Shown here one piece after another: positions 26,862 to 36,049 of a stretch of 64,000 nucleotides of DNA. The stretch is from an uncultured Bulleidia sp. (GTDB lineage: Bacteria; Bacillota_I; Bacilli_A; Erysipelotrichales; Erysipelotrichaceae): NCBI GenBank assembly GCA_947087645.1, contig CAMUDN010000003.1, positions 102,277 through 166,276 of the forward strand. Reading direction: 5' to 3'. The notes under the pieces were generated by a model, which saw only the letters and a program-made list of their open reading frames with translations, was not told where the DNA came from and ran no database searches. Position 1 is the first letter of the stretch; every line of letters begins with the position of its first letter. Position numbers and translations under genes: made by a program.

Positions 26862-29041
26862 TGATAACAGACACTTTACAAGGTAAGTTTAAATATATTA
26901 TTTTTCATAGTGAAGATAGCTTCTATACAGTTGCTAAATTTCAAGATAATAAGCAAGCAAAATTATTGACTGTAACTGGTTATTTTCATCATCTTGATGA
27001 AGAACAAGAATATAAGTTAGATGGTCATTATGTTGATCATCTTAAGTTTGGTTTGCAGTTTTCTTGTTTTAAGTATGAAAAAGTACAGGATAATGATGAA
27101 AAAGGATTAATTAAATATTTAAGTAGTTCTTATTTTCAATACATAGGTGAAAAGACAGCCCAAAAAATTGTATCAACTTTAGGCTTGAGCTGTTTACAGA
27201 TGATTAAAGAAAATGCAGATTGTTTAAAGCAAGTACCATCATTGTCAAAGAAGCAAAAAGAGTCAATTATAAAAGGTATTTTAAAAGATGATGATAGTTT
27301 AGAAAAGATTATTCCTTTATTAAGTGCAAGTGGTATTGGACAGCGAAATATAATGGCTATTTATCATTTTTATGGTGATGAAGCTTACGCTAAAATAATT
27401 GCTAATCCATATCGCTTAATCGAAGATATTTATGGTATTGGTTTTAAAACAGCTGATAAAATAGGTCAGCAAATAGGTATTGCTAAAGATGATGAAAGAA
27501 GGATATACGCTTATCTTATTGCATTAGTTAATAATTTAACGATGCAAAGGGGAGATAGTTATGTTTTATATGATGATTTAGCATATAAATTTCGTGTTCA
27601 AAGTCATTTAAATAATTCCTTGTTTACGAAGATAATATCTAAAATAGTTTTTAATAATGCTTTAATAGCTGAGGAAAATCGACTTTATCCTTGCCTACAA
27701 TATGAAGCAGAAAAAGGAATTAGCCAAATATTGCAGACATTTCCAAAAGAAAAATTAGCAAGTTGTAATGATGAATTATTAAAAAATGAAATTAATCATT
27801 TAGAAAAAGATTTAAATATTAAATATGATGAGATACAAATAGCTGCTATTTATCACTTTTTTAAAAATGATTTTATGATTTTAACAGGTGGACCAGGAAG
27901 TGGTAAAACAACTTTATTACGTGCTTTCGTTGCTCTTTTTAATAAAATGTATCCACTATTAAAAATAGTATGTTGTGCGCCAACAGGACGAGCAGCTAAA
28001 AGACTGAATGAAGTAGCAAATGTAAATACTTCAACGATTCATTCACTATTACAATGGAATTTAGAATCCAATGAATTTCAAAGAAATGAAAATAATCCGA
28101 TAGATGCTGACGTTTTAATAATTGATGAATTTTCCATGGTTGACCAGTATCTTTTTTATCGTGTTTTATTAGCAGCTGGTAAGCTTAAAAAAATCTGCGT
28201 TGTTGGTGATGAAGATCAATTACCATCTGTTTCACCAGGTTCTTTATTACATGATTTAATTCATTGTCACAAATATGCTTATCAAAAATTATCATATATT
28301 TATCGGCAAAAAGAAGGTTCGGAAGTCATCCAATTAGCTAATGATTTACGTCTTGAAAAAGTTAATTTATCCATTTTTAGAAAAGATGTTACTTTTTTAG
28401 CTTGCTTAGAACAAATGATCCGACCAATTATTCAAAGAGAAATAAATACAGCTTTACAAAATGGTTTTACTTTAGAAGATATACAAGTTATTTCACCAAT
28501 GTATCAAGGAACAGCTGGTATTGATGCTTTAAATGTTTCTTTACAAGAAGTATTTAATCCGCCTACTAAAGAAAAAAAGCAAATACAATTGATGAGTCGT
28601 ATTTTACGTGTAGGTGATAAAGTATTACAATTGAAAAATCAACCTGAAAAAGATATTTATAATGGTGACATAGGATTGATTACCGATATTAAGCTAGAAG
28701 ATAAAGCAAAGCATCAAGAATTTAGTCTTTATGTAACATTTAATGATCATATCGTTACATACAAGTGGGAAAATCTTGATGAATTAACACTTGCTTATTG
28801 TATTTCTATTCATAAAGCACAAGGATCAGAATATCCTATTGTTATTATGGCAATTAGCTTACAACATAAAATTATGTTAAAAAAACGTTTGTTATATACA
28901 GCAATTACTAGAAGTTCAAGATATTTAAAATTGGTTGGTAATGAAGAAGCCTTTTTAAATGGTATTCATATTGTTGAAAAAAAAGAAAGAAAAACAACTT
29001 TACAAGCAAGATTGATACAAAAAGAAGAAAATTTATGGTAG
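26861..29041 (+). CDS. recD2: RecD2-type ATP-dependent DNA helicase
   Basis: 726 residues. It has an N-terminal extension with helix-hairpin-helix repeats (SYFQYIGEKTAQKI, GIGFKTADKIGQ) typical of RecD2, then superfamily 1 motifs: Walker A GGPGSGKTTLLRAF, motif II DVLIIDEFSMVD, GDEDQLPSVSPGS, and motif VI LLYTAITRSSRYLKL. It works without RecBC as a 5'-3' helicase in repair. The start codon shares one base with the mnmA stop. The promoter of the alaS leader overlaps its stop codon. Confidence 0.94.
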   Translation: MITDTLQGKFKYIIFHSEDSFYTVAKFQDNKQAKLLTVTGYFHHLDEEQEYKLDGHYVDHLKFGLQFSCFKYEKVQDNDEKGLIKYLSSSYFQYIGEKTAQKIVSTLGLSCLQMIKENADCLKQVPSLSKKQKESIIKGILKDDDSLEKIIPLLSASGIGQRNIMAIYHFYGDEAYAKIIANPYRLIEDIYGIGFKTADKIGQQIGIAKDDERRIYAYLIALVNNLTMQRGDSYVLYDDLAYKFRVQSHLNNSLFTKIISKIVFNNALIAEENRLYPCLQYEAEKGISQILQTFPKEKLASCNDELLKNEINHLEKDLNIKYDEIQIAAIYHFFKNDFMILTGGPGSGKTTLLRAFVALFNKMYPLLKIVCCAPTGRAAKRLNEVANVNTSTIHSLLQWNLESNEFQRNENNPIDADVLIIDEFSMVDQYLFYRVLLAAGKLKKICVVGDEDQLPSVSPGSLLHDLIHCHKYAYQKLSYIYRQKEGSEVIQLANDLRLEKVNLSIFRKDVTFLACLEQMIRPIIQREINTALQNGFTLEDIQVISPMYQGTAGIDALNVSLQEVFNPPTKEKKQIQLMSRILRVGDKVLQLKNQPEKDIYNGDIGLITDIKLEDKAKHQEFSLYVTFNDHIVTYKWENLDELTLAYCISIHKAQGSEYPIVIMAISLQHKIMLKKRLLYTAITRSSRYLKLVGNEEAFLNGIHIVEKKERKTTLQARLIQKEENLW

Positions 29042-29044
29042 AAT
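29036..29044 (+). promoter_or_regulatory. Extended -10 promoter of the alaS leader
   Basis: TGG-TAGAAT (29036-29044), overlapping the recD2 stop codon. Confidence 0.55.
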
Positions 29045-29049
29045 ATTTT

Positions 29050-29268
29050 TAAATCAGTAATAAAGGATAAGTACATGATGTTCTTGCTATTAAGAAAGGG
29101 AATGGTGTTGGGAAGTTCCTTAGCTCACATTATGGAAGCTACCTTTTAGAGTATGAAAACATGCCGTTGATCGCGTTATTAATCAAAAAGTGTATTTATT
29201 CATAAGAATAAATGAAATAGGATGGTACCGCGTTGATGACGTTCCTTAGTGATAAGGAACTTTTTTAT
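29050..29268 (+). ncRNA. T-box leader sensing tRNA-Ala, upstream of alaS
   Basis: About 220 nt. A stem I region holds the likely specifier GCT (29123-29125, alanine) in TTA-GCT-CACATTATGGAAG. The T-box GGATGGTACCGCG follows (about 29220-29232). The terminator is GTTCCTTA (29241-29248) / TAAGGAAC (29253-29260) followed by TTTTTT. Same logic as the leuS leader: uncharged tRNA-Ala prevents termination. Confidence 0.93.
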
Positions 29269-29282
29269 TTGAGGAGGATAAT

Positions 29283-31913
29283 ATGTCAGAAAAAAAATTA
29301 AGTGGTAATCAAGTACGTCAAATGTTTCTCGATTTTTTTGCTTCAAAAGGATGTATGATTGAGCCAGGTGCTTCACTAGTACCTCATGATGATCCAACTT
29401 TATTATGGATTAATGCTGGGGTAGCAGCTTTAAAACCATATTTTGATGGGCGTAAAAAACCATTATGTAATCGTATTTGTAATGCCCAAAAGTCAATTCG
29501 CACAAATGATATTGAAAATGTTGGTAAGACAGCAAGACATCATACTTTTTTTGAAATGTTAGGTAATTTTTCGATAGGTGATTATTTTAAAAAAGAAGCA
29601 ATTACATGGGCATGGGAATTTTTAACTTCACCAAAATATATTGGTTTTGCTAAAGAACGTTTGTATGTTACTGTTTATCCTGATGATCAGGAAGCAATTG
29701 ATCTATGGCTTAAAGTAGGTATGATACCATCACATATTCGGAAAACAGAAGATAATTTCTGGGAGATTGGTCGTGGTCCTGGTGGTCCAGATACAGAATT
29801 ATATTATGATCGTGGACCAGCTTATGATCCAGATGGAAAAGGTGAAGAATTATTTTTTAAAGATTTGGAAAATGATCGCTATATTGAAGTATGGAATATT
29901 GTTTTTTCACAATATGATTGCCGTCCGGGTGAGGTTGAACGTAGTGCATATAAGGAATTGCCTCAAAAAAATATTGATACTGGTATGGGCTTAGAAAGAC
30001 TAGTTGCTTTAATTCAAGATGGTGAAACAAATTTTGATACTGATTTATTTTTACCAATTATTCATATTACTGAAAAATTAGCTAAGTATCCTTATCAAGA
30101 TAATAAATATAAAATGGCTTATCGTGTTATAGCTGATCATATTCGAACGGTAACTTTTGCTATTGCAGATGGAGCTATGTTTGCTAATGAAGGTAGAGGC
30201 TATATTTTAAGACGTGTTTTAAGAAGAGCTGTACGTTATGGTCTTAAACTAGGTATTCAAGGTTCTTTTATGTATCAATTGGTAAAAGTGGTTGCTGAAA
30301 ATATGGCTGATTATTATCCTTATTTATTAGCAAAAGTAGATTTAATTTCACGTTTAGTAAAAACGGAAGAAGAAGCTTTTCATCGGACTTTATCATTGGG
30401 TGAAAATTTATTAAATTCAGCCATGAATAAATATCAAAAAACAAAAAAATTACCTGGTGAAGTTGTTTTTCAGTTATATGATACATATGGTTTTCCTTTT
30501 GAATTAACTAAAGAAATTGCCCTTGAATCTGCTTATCAAGTTGATGAAGATGGTTTTAAATTACAGATGAGTAAGCAAAAAGAACGTGCCAGAGCTGCCC
30601 GTGGAGATATTCAGTCAATGCATGGACAGGCTGAAGATTTATTAAATTTTCATGATGAAACAAAATTTTTAGGTTATGAGGAAAAAGAATGTGATGCTCA
30701 AATTATAGCTTTATTTAAAGATGGTAAACGGGTTTCATCACTATCGGGTGAAGGTGATGTTGTAACTAATCAAACAGTATTTTATGCTGAAAGTGGTGGA
30801 CAATGTGCTGATACAGGTAAACTTTGGTTGAATAAACAAGTAATTGAAGTTAATGATGTGCAAAAGGCACCTAATGGTCAATTCTTACATCATATTGATA
30901 GTCATGATATTACTTTAAAAGTTGGTGATAAAGTTCATCTTGCTTATGATTATGAAAAACGTGAATTAACCCGTGCTAATCATTCATCTTTACATTTATT
31001 ACAAGCTGCTTTAAAGAAAGTTTTAGGTGATCATATTTCGCAAGCTGGTTCATATAATTGTCCAGACTATGCTCGTTTTGATTTTAATCATTTTGAAAAA
31101 ATGACAAGTGAACAAATAAAAGAAGTTGAAAATTTAGTTAATGAACAAATTTTTGCTCATATTCCAGTAACAACAGAAATCTTACCTATTGAACAAGCTA
31201 AAAAAACAGGGGCAACAGCACTATTTGATGAAAAATATGGTGATTTTGTTCGTATTGTTAGTATGGGCTCATTTTCAAAAGAGTTTTGTGGTGGTACGCA
31301 TGTTCGTAATACAGCTGAATTAGGACTTTTTCATATTGAAACTGAAGAATCGGTAGGTTCAGGAGTAAGACGTATTACTTCCATAACAAAGAAAAAAGCT
31401 TTGATGTATTATCAAGAAATGGAAAATTATTTGATAGATACAGCCAATTTCTTGAAATTAAAAAATTGGCATAAAGTAAAGGAAAAAGTAACTTTCTTAC
31501 AAGCTGAAAATGATAACTTAAAGCAAGAAATAAAAGAATTAAAAGAAGAAAAAATGAAAGCTGAAAGTGAATTTTTATTGTCACAAGTAAAAGATATAAA
31601 TGGTTTAAAGACATTAATTGTAACTTTAAAAGATAAAGATAATGCTTGTTTAAAGGAGTATGCTTTATTACTTAGAAATAAGTTAAAAAATGGTTTTGTC
31701 TTTTTAGCTAATGTTTGTGATGATAAAATTATCTTTGTGGCTGCGGCTGATCATGAAGCAATTAAAAAAGGCATAAATGCTGGGACATTAGTTAAAAAAG
31801 CTGCCCAGATAACGGGTGGTAATGGTGGTGGTAAACCTGATTTAGCACAAGCTGGTGGAAAAGATATTAGTAAACTTAAAGAAGCAATAGAAGCAATTAA
31901 TAATTCCTTATAA
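29283..31913 (+). CDS. alaS: Alanyl-tRNA synthetase
   Basis: 876 residues, full length. Order: class II catalytic core (RQMFLDFFASKGC, KTARHHTFFEMLGNFS, GMGLERL), tRNA-recognition region, and an editing domain with zinc ligands in HSSLH (from HXXXH) and CGGTH. Then a coiled segment (about 725-770) and the DHHA1 domain ending in GNGGGKPDLAQAGG. GAGGAGG lies 4 nt before the ATG. It is followed by the conserved ireB-ruvX cluster. Confidence 0.98.
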   Translation: MSEKKLSGNQVRQMFLDFFASKGCMIEPGASLVPHDDPTLLWINAGVAALKPYFDGRKKPLCNRICNAQKSIRTNDIENVGKTARHHTFFEMLGNFSIGDYFKKEAITWAWEFLTSPKYIGFAKERLYVTVYPDDQEAIDLWLKVGMIPSHIRKTEDNFWEIGRGPGGPDTELYYDRGPAYDPDGKGEELFFKDLENDRYIEVWNIVFSQYDCRPGEVERSAYKELPQKNIDTGMGLERLVALIQDGETNFDTDLFLPIIHITEKLAKYPYQDNKYKMAYRVIADHIRTVTFAIADGAMFANEGRGYILRRVLRRAVRYGLKLGIQGSFMYQLVKVVAENMADYYPYLLAKVDLISRLVKTEEEAFHRTLSLGENLLNSAMNKYQKTKKLPGEVVFQLYDTYGFPFELTKEIALESAYQVDEDGFKLQMSKQKERARAARGDIQSMHGQAEDLLNFHDETKFLGYEEKECDAQIIALFKDGKRVSSLSGEGDVVTNQTVFYAESGGQCADTGKLWLNKQVIEVNDVQKAPNGQFLHHIDSHDITLKVGDKVHLAYDYEKRELTRANHSSLHLLQAALKKVLGDHISQAGSYNCPDYARFDFNHFEKMTSEQIKEVENLVNEQIFAHIPVTTEILPIEQAKKTGATALFDEKYGDFVRIVSMGSFSKEFCGGTHVRNTAELGLFHIETEESVGSGVRRITSITKKKALMYYQEMENYLIDTANFLKLKNWHKVKEKVTFLQAENDNLKQEIKELKEEKMKAESEFLLSQVKDINGLKTLIVTLKDKDNACLKEYALLLRNKLKNGFVFLANVCDDKIIFVAAADHEAIKKGINAGTLVKKAAQITGGNGGGKPDLAQAGGKDISKLKEAIEAINNSL

Positions 31914-31938
31914 ACAACAATTTATTTTAAATAAAAAA

Positions 31939-31947
31939 TGTTATAAA
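31939..31947 (+). promoter_or_regulatory. Extended -10 promoter before ireB
   Basis: TGT-TATAAA (31939-31947), 21 nt upstream of ATG 31969, with ribosome site AAGGAGG in between. Confidence 0.5.
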
Positions 31948-31968
31948 ATAGTAAAAAGGAGGATGTTT

Positions 31969-32241
31969 ATGACCGATAATCATGATATAACCGAAACGGT
32001 AAGTTTCAATGCTGAAGAATTACGTCGTGAAAATATTAAAGAAGTTCTCCAACATGTTGAAAAAGCATTAACTGAAAGAGGGTATAATGCAATTAATCAA
32101 ATGGCAGGATTTTTGATTTCTAATGATCCGGCCTATATTTCATCACACAATAATGCTCGTAATATCATTCAGTCAATTGAAAGACATGAAATTATTGAAG
32201 AGTTAGTTCGTTACTATTTGGAAGGTCATCTTAAAAGATGA
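31969..32241 (+). CDS. ireB: IreB family regulatory phosphoprotein (UPF0297/DUF965)
   Basis: 90 residues. The family signature is clear: TVSFNAEELRRENIKEVL, ALTERGYNAINQMAGFLISNDPAYISSH and IERHEIIEELVRYYL. In Enterococcus, IreB is a substrate of the kinase IreK and influences cephalosporin resistance. Start at ATG 31969, 6 nt after AAGGAGG; ATG 31963 lies inside the ribosome site spacing. Gene order alaS-ireB-ruvX is conserved in Firmicutes. It overlaps ruvX by 4 bp. Confidence 0.95.
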   Translation: MTDNHDITETVSFNAEELRRENIKEVLQHVEKALTERGYNAINQMAGFLISNDPAYISSHNNARNIIQSIERHEIIEELVRYYLEGHLKR

Positions 32242-32657
32242 AGTATATTGGTTTAGACTTAGGTAGTGTTACATGTGGAATTAGTGCTTCTGAAACAGGT
32301 TTTATTGCTCATACAGTAGAAACAATTCGTTTTAGTAGTGAAGATTATGATGAAGCGATGGATAAAGTTTTAGCTGTCATTAAGCGTGAAAAACCAGATG
32401 AAATTGTTTTAGGATATCCCTTATTATTAAATGGTGATGTTGGACCGCGAGCACAAATCTCCGAAGCTTTTAAAGCTGTTTTAGAAAAAGAATCGGGTTT
32501 ACCTGTACATTTAATGGATGAGCGTTATACGACTGTTGAAGCAGAAGAGATTCTTTTACAGGCTGATTTATCACGTAAAAAAAGGAAGAAGAAAATTGAT
32601 CAATTAGCAGCTGTACGAATTTTACAATATTATTTAGATCGACAAGAAAAGAGGTAA
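32238..32657 (+). CDS. ruvX: RuvX/YqgF Holliday-junction-resolvase-like nuclease
   Basis: 139 residues, RNase H-like fold. Catalytic acidic positions are seen in YIGLDLGSVTCGIS, in EIVLGYPLLLNGDVGPRA and in the C-terminal KIDQLAAVRILQ (D in the DxxAA motif), and MDERYTTVEAE is typical. YqgF proteins take part in pre-16S rRNA 5' processing. It overlaps ireB and is followed 2 bp later by a DUF1292 gene. Confidence 0.95.
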   Translation: MKYIGLDLGSVTCGISASETGFIAHTVETIRFSSEDYDEAMDKVLAVIKREKPDEIVLGYPLLLNGDVGPRAQISEAFKAVLEKESGLPVHLMDERYTTVEAEEILLQADLSRKKRKKKIDQLAAVRILQYYLDRQEKR

Positions 32658-32659
32658 AA

Positions 32660-32899
32660 ATGCAAGAAGATCGGATGCTTATTCAACTAGATAATGGTAT
32701 AGAAAAAGAGGTACATATTCTTTTTACTTTTACTAATGAAGGTAAAGATTATGTTGTCTTTGAAGATATCAATAATAATGATGGTACCGTTTATGCCTAT
32801 ATTTATGATGATCAGCATCAATTAACTCAAATACCTGATACCGATATGGAGATGGTTGAAGAAGTTATTGCCACTTTTAGTGAAGGAGAGCAGTCATGA
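32660..32899 (+). CDS. DUF1292 family protein (YrzB-like)
   Basis: 79 residues, acidic, soluble. The DUF1292 pattern is seen in IEKEVHILFTF..EGKDYVVFED and Y.Y.YDD...L..I.D..E.EMVEE. Function unknown, but its place after ruvX and before mltG is conserved across Firmicutes. GAGG lies 5 nt before the ATG; it overlaps mltG by 4 bp. Confidence 0.9.
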   Translation: MQEDRMLIQLDNGIEKEVHILFTFTNEGKDYVVFEDINNNDGTVYAYIYDDQHQLTQIPDTDMEMVEEVIATFSEGEQS

Positions 32900-33963
32900 A
32901 AAAATGTATACGTTTTTCTATATTTGCCCTACTTGTTCTTTTTTGCGGTTTGATAGCTTATTTCGGTTTTCATTATTGGCAAGTACAAAAGCCAGTTCAA
33001 AAGCAGAGTGAAGAAGTTATTTTTACCATTGATCGTAATACGAAAATGGTTCAAATTGTTCAACACTTAAAAAAAGAAGGTCTTATTTCTAATGCTTTTT
33101 TTACAGAAATATATATTAAGCTAAATCACTTAAATGATTTTAAAGCAGGTACTTTTAAATTAAATAAGAATATGTCTTTAGCAATGCTTTTAAATGAATT
33201 AAGAAGTCTTGAAAGAGCTAAAGCAGGTATGGCATATGTTGATATTATTGATGGCTATTGGCTAAAAGATATTGCACATGAAATATCAGCTAAAACAGGA
33301 ATTGATGAAAAAGAATTATTTAAATTATGGCAAGATCAAGATTGGTTGAAAAAGCAAATGAAAGAATATCCTTTTTTAACAAATGATATTTTTAATACCA
33401 ATGTGCGATATTATTTAGAAGGATATTTTTATCCCGCACGTTATTATTTTCATAAAAAAACAAATGCTAAAGAGATAACTAAGATTTTATTAAATAAGAG
33501 TTTAGATATTTTTAAGAAACATAAAGAAGAATTTACTAAATCATCTTTATCAGTTAAAGATGTTTATACTTTAGCATCTATTATTCAATATGAATCAGGT
33601 TCTAAATTAGAAGAAGGAAAAATGGTAGCTGGCATTTTTATGAATCGTTTACGAGCTAAAATACCATTAGGATCTTCTTCAAGTATTTGTTATGCAATGG
33701 ATATTGAAAGAAAAAATGGTGATTGGAAAGCTTGTGAAGTAAATTCACAATTTGATTCTCCTTATAATACTTATAAGCATACCGGCTTACCACCAGGACC
33801 AATCAATAGTCCATCGGAAATTGCTTTACAAGCAGCTTTAAAGCCTCAAGATAGTGAGTATCAGTTTTTTATGCATGATGTTAAAGATGGTAAAATATAT
33901 TATGCTAAAACATATGAAGAACATTTGAAAAATATAAAAGAGCATTTAAATTTAAAATCATGA
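32896..33963 (+). CDS. mltG: Endolytic murein transglycosylase MltG (YceG-like)
   Basis: 355 residues, one N-terminal transmembrane segment (about 6-27), then outside. A LysM-like region (about 40-90) precedes the catalytic YceG domain: GYFYPARYYF, LASIIQYESG with the catalytic glutamate, VAGIFMNRL, LGSSSSICYAM, and the YNTYKHTGLPPGPINSPS motif. It cleaves nascent glycan strands to terminate peptidoglycan elongation. It overlaps both neighbours by 4 bp. Confidence 0.96.
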   Translation: MKKCIRFSIFALLVLFCGLIAYFGFHYWQVQKPVQKQSEEVIFTIDRNTKMVQIVQHLKKEGLISNAFFTEIYIKLNHLNDFKAGTFKLNKNMSLAMLLNELRSLERAKAGMAYVDIIDGYWLKDIAHEISAKTGIDEKELFKLWQDQDWLKKQMKEYPFLTNDIFNTNVRYYLEGYFYPARYYFHKKTNAKEITKILLNKSLDIFKKHKEEFTKSSLSVKDVYTLASIIQYESGSKLEEGKMVAGIFMNRLRAKIPLGSSSSICYAMDIERKNGDWKACEVNSQFDSPYNTYKHTGLPPGPINSPSEIALQAALKPQDSEYQFFMHDVKDGKIYYAKTYEEHLKNIKEHLNLKS

Positions 33964-34439
33964 AAGAAAGTAGTGTCTGTTATCTTATAAAAGCGAATAA
34001 AGTATTAATGCTTTATCGTAATAAAAAAATAAATGATGTTAATCATGGTAAATGGATTGGCATCGGCGGTAAAAAAGAAAAAAATGAATCTATTTTGCAA
34101 TGTGCTAAACGTGAAATATATGAAGAAAGTGGTTATCAAGCAATAAAATTACAAAGAAAAGGAATAATCGATTTTATTTATGGTCAGCAAGAAGCAGAAA
34201 GAATTCATGTTTTTTTATGTGCTGATTTTATAGGACATGAAATCATTTGTGATGAAGGTGATTTAGCTTGGATTTTGCTAGATAAGGTAGAAAGCTTAAA
34301 TTTATGGGCTGGTGATCGTTATTTCTTACCTCGCATATTTAAAAAAGATTGTCCTTATTTTCATTATGTGATGCATTATGATGAATTAGGTGTTCTAAAA
34401 GATGTAAAGGAGATTATATGTGCAAACCAATTATTATAG
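33960..34439 (+). CDS. NUDIX hydrolase (MutT/8-oxo-dGTPase type)
   Basis: 159 residues. The Nudix box GX5EX7REUXEEXGU is complete (GGKKEKNESILQ, then CAKREIYEESGY). The N-terminal GKWIGIGGK fits the MutT-like subgroup that degrades oxidised or damaged nucleoside triphosphates; the true substrate is not predictable. It is inserted between mltG (4-bp overlap) and udk (22-bp overlap), a place occupied by other genes in many relatives. Confidence 0.88.
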   Translation: MKESSVCYLIKANKVLMLYRNKKINDVNHGKWIGIGGKKEKNESILQCAKREIYEESGYQAIKLQRKGIIDFIYGQQEAERIHVFLCADFIGHEIICDEGDLAWILLDKVESLNLWAGDRYFLPRIFKKDCPYFHYVMHYDELGVLKDVKEIICANQLL

Positions 34440-35050
34440 GCATTGCCGGTGGTAGTGCATCAGGTAAAACAACTATTTCAAAGACAATTCAAGAAAGATT
34501 TAAAGAAAGAACATCTGTTGTGACTATTAGACAGGATGATTATTATAAAGATCAATCAGATATGCCTATGGAGGAACGTTTTAAGACTAATTATGATCAC
34601 CCATTTGCTTTTGATAATGATTTATTATTAAAACAATTACAAGATTTATTAGAACATAAAGCAATTGAAAAACCAACATATGATTTTGTTAAACATACAC
34701 GTAGTCAAATAACAGAAATAGTTAATGCATGTGAAGTTATTGTTTTGGAAGGATTATATGTTTTAGAAGAAGAAAAAATTCGTGATCTTTGTGATATTAA
34801 GATATTTGTTGAAACAGATGCTGATGTTCGTTTTATTCGTCGCTTAGTAAGAGATGTTAATGAACGGGGACGGTCTTTAGATTCTGTTATTAATCAATAT
34901 TTAACAACTGTTCGCTCAATGCATAATTTATTTGTTGAACCAAGTAAACGTTATGCTGATGTAATTATTCCAGAAGGTGGACAGAATACCGTAGCAATTG
35001 ATTTGATCACGACAAAAATTGATAGTATCCTAAATGCAATGATGATATAA
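34418..35050 (+). CDS. udk: Uridine kinase
   Basis: 210 residues. The P-loop is GIAGGSASGKTTIS. IRQDDYYKD, YDHPFAFDNDLL, YDFVKHTR and VLEGLYVLEEE are the uridine/cytidine kinase motifs, and FIRRLVRDVNERGR is the lid. It phosphorylates uridine and cytidine in pyrimidine salvage. Start at ATG 34418 after AAGGAG, inside the end of the NUDIX gene. The promoter box of greA lies in its last codons. Confidence 0.96.
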   Translation: MCKPIIIGIAGGSASGKTTISKTIQERFKERTSVVTIRQDDYYKDQSDMPMEERFKTNYDHPFAFDNDLLLKQLQDLLEHKAIEKPTYDFVKHTRSQITEIVNACEVIVLEGLYVLEEEKIRDLCDIKIFVETDADVRFIRRLVRDVNERGRSLDSVINQYLTTVRSMHNLFVEPSKRYADVIIPEGGQNTVAIDLITTKIDSILNAMMI

Positions 35051-35051
35051 T
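35043..35051 (+). promoter_or_regulatory. Extended -10 promoter of greA
   Basis: TGA-TATAAT (35043-35051), overlapping the udk stop codon, 22 nt before the greA ATG. Confidence 0.55.
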
Positions 35052-35073
35052 CGTATAGACTAAGGAGTATACT

Positions 35074-35547
35074 ATGGCCGAAAATAAAATTTATGTTACA
35101 GAAGAAGGATTAAAAAAATTACAAGATGAATATAATCATTTAGTTCATGAAGTTCGTGAACAGGTAAAGGTTGAACTTGCTGAGGCACGTGCACAAGGTG
35201 ATTTAAGTGAAAATGCTGATTATGATGCAGCACGTGAAATGCAGGCACAAGTTGAATCACGAATTGCAGAATTAGAAGTTAGTTTACAAAATTATGTTTT
35301 AATTGATACTAAAACTAAAGGTAGAACAAATACTGTTAAAATTGGTATGACAGTTCGTTTAGAATTTTTGGATACTAAAGAAGTTAATGATTTTATGATT
35401 GTTGGTTCAACAGAGGCTGATCCACTAAATGGTAAGTTATCAAATGAAACACCTTTAGCGCAAGCAATCTTAGATCATAAAGTTGGTGATACAGTTAATG
35501 TACCAGTAGCTAATCCTTATCAAGTTATTATCATTTCTGTAAAATAA
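35074..35547 (+). CDS. greA: Transcription elongation factor GreA
   Basis: 157 residues. The N-terminal coiled-coil finger has GLKKLQDEYNHL and the acidic tip ARAQGDLSENADYDAAREMQ that reaches the polymerase active site. The C-terminal FKBP-like domain ends in GDTVNVPVANPYQVIIISVK. It rescues backtracked RNA polymerase by stimulating transcript cleavage. Ribosome site AAGGAG is 6 nt before the ATG. No terminator lies between it and comEA except the hairpin that overlaps the comEA start. Confidence 0.97.
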   Translation: MAENKIYVTEEGLKKLQDEYNHLVHEVREQVKVELAEARAQGDLSENADYDAAREMQAQVESRIAELEVSLQNYVLIDTKTKGRTNTVKIGMTVRLEFLDTKEVNDFMIVGSTEADPLNGKLSNETPLAQAILDHKVGDTVNVPVANPYQVIIISVK

Positions 35548-35570
35548 GGTTTTTTAAAGTAGTTGGTAAT

Positions 35571-35616
35571 GAGATAAGTGGAGGTTTCTTATGAAGCTGA
35601 TACTTATCTCTTTTTT
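35571..35616 (+). promoter_or_regulatory. Terminator-like hairpin enclosing the comEA ribosome site and start codon
   Basis: Perfect 9-bp inverted repeat GAGATAAGT (35571-35579) / ACTTATCTC (35602-35610), followed by TTTTTT (35611-35616). The 22-nt loop holds the comEA ribosome site GGAGG (35580-35584) and ATG (35591). The 3' arm and T-run lie in comEA codons 4-9. It can act as the greA terminator and as a translation-sensitive attenuator for comEA. Confidence 0.7.
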
Positions 35617-36049
35617 ATGTTTTTTATTTGCTTGTTCATCGCATAAAATGATGCATATTGATTTATGTAAACAAGATGACATAGAAGTTAATTTAATATA
35701 TGAAAATAAGCAAAAAAAGACTATTCGTTTAGCTCCTTTTTCAACTATTGCTGATGTTTATCGGCAAGTAGGTGAAGAAAATACTGATATACAAAGATAT
35801 GATCCTCAACAGATATTACATCATGGTGATACACTCTATTTTAACAGTCAAGTAAATAATAAAGTTTCAATTAATAAAGCAAGCATTGAAGAATTACAAA
35901 CATTACCTGGTATTGGTAAAAATATGGCTCAGAAAATAATTCAATATCGAAAAGAAAATGGTTTATTTAAAAAGATTGAAGATCTATTAAAAGTACAAGG
36001 CATTGGGCATAAAAAATATGAAAAGATTCAACATCAAATTATTCTTTGA
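35591..36049 (+). CDS. comEA: ComEA-like DNA-binding protein, apparent lipoprotein
   Basis: 152 residues. The N-terminus is a hydrophobic signal ending in FLFACSS, a plausible lipobox with C15, instead of the transmembrane anchor usual for ComEA. A SLBB-like middle (about 30-95) is followed by the helix-hairpin-helix domain (about 95-152): VSINKASIEELQTLPGIG and FKKIEDLLKVQGIG. ComEA binds double-stranded DNA at the cell surface during transformation. It overlaps comEC by 32 bp. GGAGG lies 6 nt before the ATG, within a hairpin loop. Confidence 0.9.
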   Translation: MKLILISFLCFLFACSSHKMMHIDLCKQDDIEVNLIYENKQKKTIRLAPFSTIADVYRQVGEENTDIQRYDPQQILHHGDTLYFNSQVNNKVSINKASIEELQTLPGIGKNMAQKIIQYRKENGLFKKIEDLLKVQGIGHKKYEKIQHQIIL

